NCBI RefSeq assembly: GCF_900110165.1 | Contig: NZ_FOCQ01000006.1 | Coordinates: 1-64,000, forward strand | Direction of reading: 5' to 3' | Origin: Lihuaxuella thermophila | GTDB lineage: Bacteria > Bacillota > Bacilli > Thermoactinomycetales > Thermoactinomycetaceae | DNA: 64,000 nt | Part shown: positions 53,303 through 61,033 of the stretch, one piece after another | Layout of the letters: each line of letters opens with the position of its first letter | Numbering within the stretch: the stretch's first letter is position 1 | Notes under the pieces: generated by a model | Told to the model about the DNA's origin: nothing | Database searches by the model: none | Seen by the model: only the letters and a program-made list of their open reading frames with translations | Position numbers and translations under genes: made by a program

Positions 53303-53810
53303 CGGAATTCCCCCTTTTCGCAGCCTTTCGCTCCCTGAACAGGACCCAGCCGACACCGGCCATCATCCCGGCAAAAGTGATCAACAACAAGAAAGCCAAC
53401 GCTTTGACCTGAACCGCGCCGGGCGGCGAAACCGCCGTCACCTCAACCTCTGTTTCCACCGTCGACAGAGGCGTCCGGCTTTCGGCTCGAAAGGCTTCCA
53501 AACGCACTAGATGAGGAGAGCCGTCGTAAAACTGGAAATAAAATTGAAATTCACCCTTTTCGACCGGAGACTTCGCCCGGAAAATGGGCGCCCCGCTCTC
53601 TTTGCTGAAAGCGGTGATCACGATTTCCAACGGCTCGTCCGGCTGTTTCCCGTTTTCGAGAATATTCCCGGAAAAACGGGCCATTTTGCCCACGACCACT
53701 CTCTGCTCCCGGTGATCCCATTGCCATTCCCACTTTTCAGCCGCCCCGGCGATCAGGGGAAAACAAAAGAAAAAGATCACCGCCAATCCCAGTCCACTAA
53801 ATTGCTTCAT
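53280..53810 (-). CDS. Membrane-anchored extracytoplasmic protein of the cobalt locus
   Basis: 176 residues. A signal peptide (FSGLGLAVIFFFCFPLIAGA, cut near residue 23), an extracytoplasmic beta-rich domain of about 100 residues (VVVGKMARFSGNILENGKQP; DGSPHLVRLEAFRAESRTPL) and a single C-terminal membrane helix (KALAFLLLITFAGMMAGVGW) with a basic cytoplasmic end. This topology is that of NikK/CbiN-like accessory parts of metal transporters, but I do not recognise the domain. It overlaps its neighbours on both sides, so is co-translated. Likely works with CbtB in cobalt uptake. Confidence 0.78.
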   Translation of the reverse strand: MKQFSGLGLAVIFFFCFPLIAGAAEKWEWQWDHREQRVVVGKMARFSGNILENGKQPDEPLEIVITAFSKESGAPIFRAKSPVEKGEFQFYFQFYDGSPHLVRLEAFRAESRTPLSTVETEVEVTAVSPPGAVQVKALAFLLLITFAGMMAGVGWVLFRERKAAKRGNSDVLPSAT

Positions 53811-54294
53811 CCGCCCTTCTCCTCCACTTGGTCAAGAAATAACCGCAGCCAAAACCAAACAGGGCTAAACCGCTGATCAGCATCCCTGCATTTCTCATCT
53901 CATCAGGGTTTTCCTCAATGTCCAGCTCCATCAACCGCTTGGGCCCCATTCCCTCGATCACCAGACGGTAGGTTCCGCGAATGGGAAAGAGATACTGAAA
54001 ACTTATTTTCCCGTCACGAATCCTGAACGTTCCGTCCAACAGCTGCGTTCCTTCCACAACCGGAAAGTCAGTGGAAGGAAAGAAGTTCGCAGGCGGGGCA
54101 AACATTTTAACCCGAACCGGTGATCCCTCCGCTCCTTTCACCGGTACTTCCACCTGAACCAGATGTTTGTCGGGAACGGCTTGTTCCAGTGGAACCACTT
54201 TTCCGTGATGGTGACCTTCATGGGACCAGACGCCACTTGGTGAAAGCAGTCCGATCCCCATACACAAGAGAAAAGCGACAATCTTGACCCGCAT
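53797..54294 (-). CDS. Membrane-anchored His-rich protein of the cobalt locus
   Basis: 165 residues. A signal peptide (MRVKIVAFLLCMGIGLL) is followed directly by SHEGHHHGK, so that a His cluster would lie near the new N-terminus, as in CbiM/NikM-type metal uptake proteins. A beta-rich extracellular domain (about 40-130) and one C-terminal membrane helix (GMLISGLALFGFGCGYFL) follow. Together with the next two genes it looks like a membrane metal-capture system. The ATG at 54294 after AAAGGGAGGAAAGGT is chosen; the frame is open to 54483 but that lies in the riboswitch leader. First gene of the operon. Confidence 0.78.
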   Translation of the reverse strand: MRVKIVAFLLCMGIGLLSPSGVWSHEGHHHGKVVPLEQAVPDKHLVQVEVPVKGAEGSPVRVKMFAPPANFFPSTDFPVVEGTQLLDGTFRIRDGKISFQYLFPIRGTYRLVIEGMGPKRLMELDIEENPDEMRNAGMLISGLALFGFGCGYFLTKWRRRADEAI

Positions 54295-54320
54295 ACCTTT
54301 CCTCCCTTTTTGAGCAATAT

Positions 54321-54362
54321 AAAAAGCACTTCCCGCTACGAAGAGCAGAAAAGTGCTTATAT
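54321..54362 (-). terminator. Leader terminator of the cobalamin operon
   Basis: On the minus strand AAGCACTT (54351-54358) pairs with AAGTGCTT (54324-54331), then TTT. It lies between the riboswitch and the first gene. The base stretch TATAAGCAC on its 5' side (54353-54361) is fully complementary to GTGCTTATA at 54489-54497, just after the riboswitch, giving a possible antiterminator. Confidence 0.65.
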
Positions 54363-54535
54363 GCGGACAGAAAACACCTGCATTGACATGCCACCAGCTG
54401 CCTGTGGCGGATCCATCCGCCCGTTCACACGCAAACACAGAGAGCGACAGTATATCCACAGGCCAAGAGACACAGCATTCCATGCCGCTATAAGCACCTC
54501 CCTATCCTCGTAGGTCAAACGGTGCTGTCAGAAAA

Positions 54536-54700
54536 GGCAGGTCTCCTGGCTTATGGATCATCGTCATCATTCGCCCCGGCCTTCCCGTCGTTCAGACAGT
54601 GACCGGAACCCGACTCCCCATTCACAGTGGCGGGACCGCGCCGGACTTACACCGGACTTCCCTCTTTCGGGAGTGCAACATCCGCACTCCACCTTTTCCC
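54536..54700 (-). ncRNA. Cobalamin riboswitch
   Basis: On the minus strand the stretch ends with the B12 box AGCCAGGAGACCTGCC (54536-54551). Upstream of it are the conserved core parts GGGAAGTCCGGTG, CCCGCCACTGTGAAT and GAGTCGGGTTCCGG, in the order known for cobalamin riboswitches. Binding of adenosylcobalamin should shut off the cobalt uptake and synthesis genes downstream. The distance of about 240 bases to the first ATG is long and holds a terminator hairpin. Confidence 0.95.
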
Positions 54701-54735
54701 ACTCAATATTCACTTTTCAATCACTTTTCGAAATG

Positions 54736-54765
54736 ATTGTATCCTAAAAAACTGTAATTCTTCAA
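54736..54765 (-). promoter_or_regulatory. Sigma-A promoter of the cobalamin operon
   Basis: On the minus strand TTGAAG (54760-54765), 18 bases, TACAAT (54736-54741). The transcript would begin about 30 bases before the riboswitch. Confidence 0.7.
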
Positions 54766-54963
54766 GTTGTATTTTTTATCGTTCGACAGAGGGATCAACA
54801 GAATGAGCAAGATTCATGATTATATTTTAAAAAGATAGAGGACCGTTCAACCGCCATGCGAATCGCCAAGATCCTCATAAAAACAGATGACGGACGTCCC
54901 TGAGGATTCGAAATTGCGGCTTCCGGCCCATGTGTCCCATTCAACCAGCTCTGTTCATGTTGC

Positions 54964-55470
54964 ATGATTCCCGCCTGTGGAAGCGGAGTGGCTGTTTCAC
55001 TCGGCGTCTTCGGCCACGCGATCAGCCCATCTGCACAGTTCCAGCTGGCTGTCCAAGTCCTGTTTGTACAGGAAATCCTGCGTCTGGATTCATTCGGGTT
55101 CGGAATCTTGCTATCGGTCGCAGCAGCAGGAAGCATATTCGGCAGCCAATGCGCAGCTAGGCTAAAAAACTCGCTGGGACCGACAACAGCCATGCTGGCC
55201 TCCCTGGCTACAGTTGGATGGTCCTTAGGTCTGGTGGGATTGAGCAGCCATTGTGTTGTCCTGGGGAGTCAGCTCTCTTGGGATGCTGTTCGGCGGCTTT
55301 TTGGTTCATATAGGGGAATGGTGGATGGATCGTGACTTTGGACTTCGACTGCCTCATTTATTGTTCGGAGTTGTTTATGCCTTTCTCTTTTTCTTTGCAC
55401 GCCGGCTCTTTCACCGGCATCCCATCGATGACGACTTCCTGCTGACAAACACGCAAAAAAAAGAAAGGTA
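54964..55470 (+). pseudogene. MFS transporter remnant
   Basis: Two frames hold pieces of a major-facilitator exporter of the EntS type. The first (54980-55250) encodes LAVQVLFVQEILRLDSFGFG, then GILLSVAAAGSIFGSQCAAR and TTAMLASLATVGWSLGLVGL; the second (55255-55440) encodes SWGVSSLGMLFGGFLVHIGE and a C-terminal membrane helix LFGVVYAFLFFFARRLF. The N-terminal half is missing, and the parts are joined by a frame change and a likely deletion near 55255. It lies between the riboswitch promoter and hemZ. Confidence 0.72.
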
Positions 55471-55493
55471 CTTTCGGTTCATGAAAGTACCTT
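55465..55493 (-). terminator. Terminator of hemZ
   Basis: A perfect 11-base stem AAGGTACTTTC (55465-55475) with GAAAGTACCTT (55483-55493). On the minus strand it is followed by a long T run. Confidence 0.9.
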
Positions 55494-55503
55494 CTCACGG
55501 CCT

Positions 55504-57021
55504 TCAGCCGATGCGGCTGTATTCCCCGACTCCGTAAGCTTCATCCAGTGCTTTCAGTTTATCGGCGATTTGCTGGCGATAGGTGTTGATATAGGCTTGC
55601 GGTTCCTTTGGATTCGGCCAGCGGTTGATGCGGCCGGTAACCGGGGAGATAATTTTGCTGACGGCGCCGCAACCGAGGCCGATAATGGTCTGCCGCTCTT
55701 CCATGATGACAATGTTGTACAGGCTTTCTTCTCCCGGGAAAGCGTAACCTACGTTTTCCTGGTTGCCGAGGATGTTTTTCTGGCGGTACAGGTAGTACGG
55801 GACATATCCCATTTCCTTGGCCCACTCGCGGGCGAGACGGACCATTTCGCCTGTCTCATCCCGGCCGGCCACCCTGTACTTTTCTTTGTTTTGGGTCATG
55901 ATCGAGCCCCGCTTAAAAGAAAGGGTATGCACCGTGAGAGACTCGGGTCTCAGCTCTTTCATGACATCAAGCGTTTGCCGGAAGGTTTCGATGCCTTCAC
56001 CCGGCAATCCGATAATCAGGTCCATATTGATGTTGTTCAGCCCCATCTGCCGGGCCAGCTGATATTTTTCCAGCGTTTCCTGTACGGTGTGATGGCGGCC
56101 GATCAGCTTTAACGTTTCCTCTTTGAAGCTTTGCGGATTGATGCTGATCCGGTCTACCTTCCAGCGCTTCAGCAAATCCAGTTTCTCTTCCGTCAGCGTG
56201 TCGGGGCGGCCTGCTTCAACGGTGAACTCTCGCACTTGCTCATAGAAAGGAATCGATTTTTTCATCCGTTCAAACAGCGTTTCCATCTGTTCTGCCGTGA
56301 TGGAGGTGGGTGTTCCGCCGCCGAAGTAAATGGTTGTCACCGGCAGATTGCGCTGCTTCAACCAGGCTCCGACTGCATCGATCTCTTCATGAAGGCCGGC
56401 CAGAAACTGTTCCACCGATCCGGTCCGTCCCTGAATCGCGTAGGCAGGGAATGTGCAGTAAGCGCATTTGGTCGGGCAGAACGGGATCCCGATATACAGG
56501 CTGACCTCTTTGTCCAGCTCATACAAGTCCGGCAAAACCGCAGTCTGGCGATGCACAATTTCTTTGAGCAACTCCACTTTCTCGGGGCGGAGCTGGTAAT
56601 CGCGCAACAAAATTTGCTCCGCTTCATCCATCGACTTTCCAGCCAACAACAGGGTATGCAGCAGCTTGGTCGGGCGCACCCCCGTCAAAATCCCCCAGGG
56701 TTGAATGATGCCGGTCGATTCCTGCAGTACGGAAAGCAGCACGTGACTGACCGCCTGCTTCACCCGTTTGCGATATTCTTTTCCTTGCTCATCCGGCTTC
56801 ACTTCCCGCTGGTGCTCGGCCCGCCACACCCGGCTCCCGCCGGGCTCCGTCATCGTCACCCGGGCTCGGACGGGCCGGCCATCCTCCACGTTAAACTGCA
56901 ACAGCAAATCGGCCCCATCCGGTTCGTCCGACACCTTGACTTCTTCCATGAACAACCCGGCAATGAGTTCTATATCGCGATAAAAAGCGGGATCGACTCC
57001 CGTTACATGGATCTTCATCAT
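55504..57021 (-). CDS. hemZ: HemZ, radical-SAM coproporphyrinogen oxidase-like
   Basis: 505 residues. The radical SAM cluster motif CPTKCAYCTF (Cys-x3-Cys-x2-Cys) is near residue 178 in GIPFCPTKCAYCTF, followed by TTIYFGGGTPTSI, EAGRPDTLTEEKL and LPGEGIETFRQTL; the HemN-like C-terminal domain ends at GVGEYSRIG. A 150-residue N-terminal extension with GVRPTKLLHTLLLAG is typical of HemZ in Bacillus. It functions in oxygen-independent haem synthesis or, as in some relatives, in haem handling; the exact activity is unsettled. ATG at 57021; the ribosome binding site is weak. Confidence 0.92.
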   Translation of the reverse strand: MMKIHVTGVDPAFYRDIELIAGLFMEEVKVSDEPDGADLLLQFNVEDGRPVRARVTMTEPGGSRVWRAEHQREVKPDEQGKEYRKRVKQAVSHVLLSVLQESTGIIQPWGILTGVRPTKLLHTLLLAGKSMDEAEQILLRDYQLRPEKVELLKEIVHRQTAVLPDLYELDKEVSLYIGIPFCPTKCAYCTFPAYAIQGRTGSVEQFLAGLHEEIDAVGAWLKQRNLPVTTIYFGGGTPTSITAEQMETLFERMKKSIPFYEQVREFTVEAGRPDTLTEEKLDLLKRWKVDRISINPQSFKEETLKLIGRHHTVQETLEKYQLARQMGLNNINMDLIIGLPGEGIETFRQTLDVMKELRPESLTVHTLSFKRGSIMTQNKEKYRVAGRDETGEMVRLAREWAKEMGYVPYYLYRQKNILGNQENVGYAFPGEESLYNIVIMEERQTIIGLGCGAVSKIISPVTGRINRWPNPKEPQAYINTYRQQIADKLKALDEAYGVGEYSRIG

Positions 57022-57279
57022 CGATCAGCCGTTCCAAACAAATGGCCTGTTTGGAGCGTTCCTCCTTTATTCAATCCGTCTGTACACAGTCTAGCCGATG
57101 AGCCGGAGGAAATCAATTCAATTCCGCGGCAAAACCGGTCCGGATATTTTTTATCAAAAATAGTATTTTATAATTTAAACTAATAAAACCGTTGGCAGGT
57201 AAAAAGATTTTTATCCCGAATGTATAGTATATCTTTGATTCTATTTCATCATTGGAAAAAGGAGGTTGTTTTAAGAAAC

Positions 57280-58545
57280 ATGAAAAAGCAGGAAACCAAA
57301 GTATTGATGGCCAGTCTGATCGGCAGTTCCATCGAGTGGTATGATTTTTTCCTTTATGGAACCGTCGCCTCGCTCGTATTTAACCAGCTCTTTTTCCCCC
57401 ATTTTGATCCGGTTGTCGGACTGCTCTTATCTTATGCTTCCTTCGGTATTCCATTTTTCTTCCGGCCGCTCGGCGGAATTATTTTCAGCCATATCGGTGA
57501 TAAAATCGGGCGCAAGAAAACACTGGTCCTCACTCTTTCGCTGATGGGTATTGCAACCGTTTGCATCGGCTTGCTCCCTGATTACAACACGATTGGTGTG
57601 TGGGCCCCCATCCTGCTTACGATCCTGCGCCTGATCCAGGGTCTGGGGATCGGCGGCGAATGGGGCGGCGCCTTGTTGCTAGCCGTGGAATACTCCTCCA
57701 AAGAACGGAAAGGCTTTTTCGGAAGCGTGCCCCAGATGGGGGTGACCATCGGGATGTTGCTCGGGACCCTGTCCATCAGCCTGATGTCCCGGCTTCCGGA
57801 CAACCAGTTTATGGCCTGGGGTTGGCGGATTCCGTTTATTTTGAGCGCCGTTCTGGTATTCATCGGACTGTGGATCCGGAACGGGATTGACGAAACGCCT
57901 GAATTTAAAGAAGCGCAAAAGAGCGGAAAAATCGCCAGGGTTCCTCTGTTTGAAACGCTTCGTTATCAATGGAAATCCGTCTTGCTGGCAGTGGGCGGCA
58001 AAGTGGTGGAAACAGGTCCGTTCTACATTTTCTCCACGTTTATCATCTCTTACGGAACCAGCCAGCTGGGCTTCCCCAAAACAACCGTATTGAATGCGGT
58101 GACCATTGCCACACTGGTCGCAACCCTTGCCATCCCGCTCATGGGCAAGTGGTCCGACCGGGTTGGACGGAAGCCTCTCTATGTCTGGGGAACAGTTGCG
58201 ATCATATTATATGCCATTCCCTATTTCTATCTGTTATCGACAAAATCGCCTTTCTTGCTCATCATCGCGACCGTCATCGGGCTGGGAATTCTGTGGGCAC
58301 CTGTCACCGCCGTTCTCGGCACGCTCTTTTCTGAGATTTTTACCACCCATGTTCGTTACACGGGCGTGACGCTCGGCTATCAGCTTGGTGCTGCGATTGC
58401 GGGCGGAACCGCTCCGTTGATCGCCACGGCCCTGCTGGAGACATACAACCATTCCTGGGTACCGGTAGCGTTGTATATTGTTCTTACCGGAATGATTTCT
58501 CTGATCGCCATCTCTTTTGTTCCCAAACAAGAAGATCAGCGATGA
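57280..58545 (+). CDS. MHS-family MFS transporter
   Basis: 421 residues, 12 membrane helices. The family signs are in order: SLIGSSIEWYDFFLYGTVAS at the start, FRPLGGIIFSHIGDKIGRKK for loop 2-3, RLIQGLGIGGEWGGALLLAV, WRIPFILSAVLVFIGLWIRN, PLMGKWSDRVGRKPLYVWGT and GYQLGAAIAGGTAPLIATAL. Members import osmolytes, citrate, alpha-ketoglutarate, shikimate or similar with protons; the substrate cannot be told. The ATG at 57280 is 14 bases after AAAGGAGG, rather far, but no other in-frame start is nearer. It diverges from hemZ. Confidence 0.9.
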   Translation: MKKQETKVLMASLIGSSIEWYDFFLYGTVASLVFNQLFFPHFDPVVGLLLSYASFGIPFFFRPLGGIIFSHIGDKIGRKKTLVLTLSLMGIATVCIGLLPDYNTIGVWAPILLTILRLIQGLGIGGEWGGALLLAVEYSSKERKGFFGSVPQMGVTIGMLLGTLSISLMSRLPDNQFMAWGWRIPFILSAVLVFIGLWIRNGIDETPEFKEAQKSGKIARVPLFETLRYQWKSVLLAVGGKVVETGPFYIFSTFIISYGTSQLGFPKTTVLNAVTIATLVATLAIPLMGKWSDRVGRKPLYVWGTVAIILYAIPYFYLLSTKSPFLLIIATVIGLGILWAPVTAVLGTLFSEIFTTHVRYTGVTLGYQLGAAIAGGTAPLIATALLETYNHSWVPVALYIVLTGMISLIAISFVPKQEDQR

Positions 58546-58583
58546 CCAACGGTTACAGCAAGCCGTGAAATCAAAATCCGCAA

Positions 58584-58626
58584 TCAGAGCCGCAGGGAAC
58601 AACCACCCGATCGGCTCTGAATTCTT
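58584..58626 (+). terminator. Terminator of the MHS transporter
   Basis: TCAGAGCCG (58584-58592) with CGGCTCTGA (58612-58620), then ATTCTTTT. Confidence 0.75.
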
Positions 58627-59001
58627 TTACGTTGAAAAAGGAAAGGAGAGAAGTGCCGATTTTAACGGCTGACGGGATTCTGCGTGCACCCGACCAAAGG
58701 CCTGGGATTTCCTGACACATGGAGTATTGACTCAGCTGTACGTGGAACCCGTGAAGATCGAATCGGATATTAGATGATATCACTTTTTGTACACCCGTTG
58801 GCAGGCCTTTTCGGAACCGATGGTCGCCAGCCGGATCTGCCAAACAACTCCGTATATCAGGAATCGGGACGAAAAGTAAGGTAAAGTTATAGGGGAAGAA
58901 CCAACCGGGCGATTCACCCGAACGGTTGGTTCTTCTATGGTTTCAGCATACTACCGCATATTGCGGAAACAAATCTAAAAAACGAAGACGAGCATCCTTG
59001 T
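58627..59001. other. Gene-poor stretch with an unidentified coding-like remnant and a hairpin
   Basis: Broken plus-strand frames at about 58690-58885 read FLTHGVLTQLYVEPVKIESD, then a stop, then a second piece YTRWQAFSEPMVASRICQTT. They look like parts of a real protein I cannot name. AAGAACCAACCG (58896-58907) pairs with CGGTTGGTTCTT (58923-58934), a 12-base stem without a long T run, perhaps the terminator of the lost gene. Confidence 0.4.
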
Positions 59002-59029
59002 TATACTAGAATTCGGAAAGCGCTTTCCG
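59002..59029 (+). promoter_or_regulatory. Minus-10 box and perfect cre palindrome of the PTS operon
   Basis: TATACT at 59002-59007 is followed by CGGAAAGCGCTTTCCG (59014-59029), a perfect 16-base palindrome with the cre core AAAGCGCTTT. Sitting just after the minus-10, it would let CcpA block transcription of the sugar operon when glucose is present. Confidence 0.75.
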
Positions 59030-59046
59030 CTGTAAGTGAAGTGGTG

Positions 59047-61026
59047 ATGATAGCTTTGTTAGACGAACGCAAGATCAACATTCTTCAATATTTGTTAAAA
59101 ACCAACAGAATTACTTCGGGACATGATGTAGCCAAGAAATTTCGCGTTTCGGAAAAAACGGTCCGCAACGACCTGCAAGAAATATCCAAGTGGCTGCAAG
59201 TGGAGGGAGAGCTGAAGCTGATCCGAAGGCCCGGTGTCGGTGTGTACATCTCGGGAACAGAAGAAGAAAAAAGGCGGGCGCTACAACAACTGCAACAAGT
59301 TTCCAGGCCCGCACATTCCTTTGACGATCCGCAGATGCGAAAACTGCAAATCATCCGCTACCTGCTCCAGGCAGACCAACCGGTGACCATCCGGCAACTG
59401 GCAACCCTCTTTTATGTGAGCCAAGCTTCCATTTATGCGGATCTGATTGAAGTCGAGAAGTGGCTGGCTCAGCATGGACTTCAATTAGTGCGCAAATCCA
59501 ACCTGGGCGTTCAGGTGGCGGGAGATGAAAAAAACTGGCGTCTCGCACTCTCTGACATCACCGAACAACTGGCCCGCTCTCCTTTTCCCACAAGCCAGTG
59601 GCTGGATCAGGCCGTGTTCGATTTTCCGGAGCTTCCCACCATTGAACACCGGGTTCGGATGATCGAACGGTCTTTGCCCCATCCGTTCAGTGAAGAGGCG
59701 TTCACCAATCTGGTCATCCACATCGCCATTGCCCTCAAGCGGATCAAACAAAGAAAAACCATCGCCATCAACCCGGCTGAACTCAACAGGTTGAAAAGCA
59801 AGCCCGAATACCGCTTCGCCCGGGAACTGGCTCATGATTTGGAAAAAGCTTTTGCCGTCAAAATCCCCGAATCCGAACTGGGGTATCTCACCATCCACTT
59901 CATGGGAGCCAAAGTGAGGCAAAGCTCCCGGGAGAGCGGCGAAGAGATCGAGCACTCCCTGGAACAGGTGGACGAGGAAGCCCTGGACGTGACCCGAAGA
60001 TTGATCGGGACGGTTTCTCATCTGCTCGAGCTTCCGCTAGATCAAGATCAAACTTTAACGCTTGGTCTGGCCCTGCATCTGCATTCTGCACTCAACCGCC
60101 TCCGGCACGGGTTGCGCCTTTCTAATCCGCTGCTCGGCCAAATCAAAGAGACCTACCGCTATATGTTTGAAACAATCTTATCGGTGTTGCCGCCATTGGA
60201 GCAAGATTTGAAACTTCAGTTCCCGGAAGAAGAAGCCGCATACCTCACCCTTCACTTTCAAGCAGCTCTGGAGAGAATGAACGAGCAACAGGAAGAAAAA
60301 AAGGTACTCCTGGTCTGCACGACCGGTCTGGGAACGTCACAGCTTTTGGCCGCCAAAATCAGGCGCCTCTTTCCATCTGTGCGCATCGTTGACACGGTTT
60401 CCACCTATGAAGCGGTAAAAGCGGTCCAACACTGGCAGCCGAATTTCATCATCAGTACCGTTCCGATTCAAATTCCCGGTGTGCCCTCCGCACTGGTCAC
60501 ACCGATCATCGGCAAAGAAGAGCAGGAACTGATCGAATCACTCATCCGTCAACCATCTTCAAAGCAGGACAACGAAAGCTTCTATCCGACGCTGCTCGCA
60601 ATGCTGAAACGCGAACTCATATTCTTAGACGTAAACGCGAAAAACCGGGCGGATCTGATTTCCTTTCTGGCCGACCAACTGGCAGAACGCGGGTATGTCG
60701 AACCCGGGTACAAACTCAGCGCCCTGGAACGCGAACGGATATCCAGCACGGCGATTGGCGGAGGAATCGCCATTCCGCATGCCCCTTATTCATTGGTAAA
60801 AAAATCAGCACTGGCAGTGGCACGGCTCGATTCCCCCGTTTCGTGGGGGGATGATCAAGTATCCCTGGTATGGATGATCGCCTGTTCCCTTTCGGATAAA
60901 GAGAAGATGAAGCCGTTTTTTGAAGAACTGGCTGATCTGGTTGAAGATGAGGCCCGCCTCCATCTACTGCTCCAACAGAACCAAGCGGATGATTTTATCC
61001 GGACCCTGCAAACGAAAGAGGTGTAA
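59047..61026 (+). CDS. PRD-containing transcriptional activator with EIIB and EIIA domains (ManR/MtlR type)
   Basis: 659 residues. Two N-terminal helix-turn-helix parts (residues 1-60, 90-150: KKFRVSEKTVRNDLQEISKW; YVSQASIYADLIEVEKWL), PRD1 (about 190-290) and PRD2 (about 300-410, with LALHLHSALNRLRHGL), an EIIB-like domain with the Cys in VLLVCTTGLGTSQLLAAKI near 424, and an EIIA domain with the His in IAIPHAPY near 578. PTS components phosphorylate these sites to switch it on and off. Genes for EIIBC, EIIA and ManA follow, so ManR is the best functional analogue. Start at the ATG 59047; upstream GTG is possible. Confidence 0.9.
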   Translation: MIALLDERKINILQYLLKTNRITSGHDVAKKFRVSEKTVRNDLQEISKWLQVEGELKLIRRPGVGVYISGTEEEKRRALQQLQQVSRPAHSFDDPQMRKLQIIRYLLQADQPVTIRQLATLFYVSQASIYADLIEVEKWLAQHGLQLVRKSNLGVQVAGDEKNWRLALSDITEQLARSPFPTSQWLDQAVFDFPELPTIEHRVRMIERSLPHPFSEEAFTNLVIHIAIALKRIKQRKTIAINPAELNRLKSKPEYRFARELAHDLEKAFAVKIPESELGYLTIHFMGAKVRQSSRESGEEIEHSLEQVDEEALDVTRRLIGTVSHLLELPLDQDQTLTLGLALHLHSALNRLRHGLRLSNPLLGQIKETYRYMFETILSVLPPLEQDLKLQFPEEEAAYLTLHFQAALERMNEQQEEKKVLLVCTTGLGTSQLLAAKIRRLFPSVRIVDTVSTYEAVKAVQHWQPNFIISTVPIQIPGVPSALVTPIIGKEEQELIESLIRQPSSKQDNESFYPTLLAMLKRELIFLDVNAKNRADLISFLADQLAERGYVEPGYKLSALERERISSTAIGGGIAIPHAPYSLVKKSALAVARLDSPVSWGDDQVSLVWMIACSLSDKEKMKPFFEELADLVEDEARLHLLLQQNQADDFIRTLQTKEV

Positions 61027-61033
61027 CCAATCC

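Noticed and set aside
54295-54483. N-terminal extension of the first gene of the cobalamin operon
   Set aside because: It lies in the riboswitch leader across a terminator hairpin; the ATG at 54294 has a better site and a proper signal peptide.
56131-57183. 350-codon plus-strand ORF inside hemZ
   Set aside because: Antisense shadow of HemZ; no recognisable motif.
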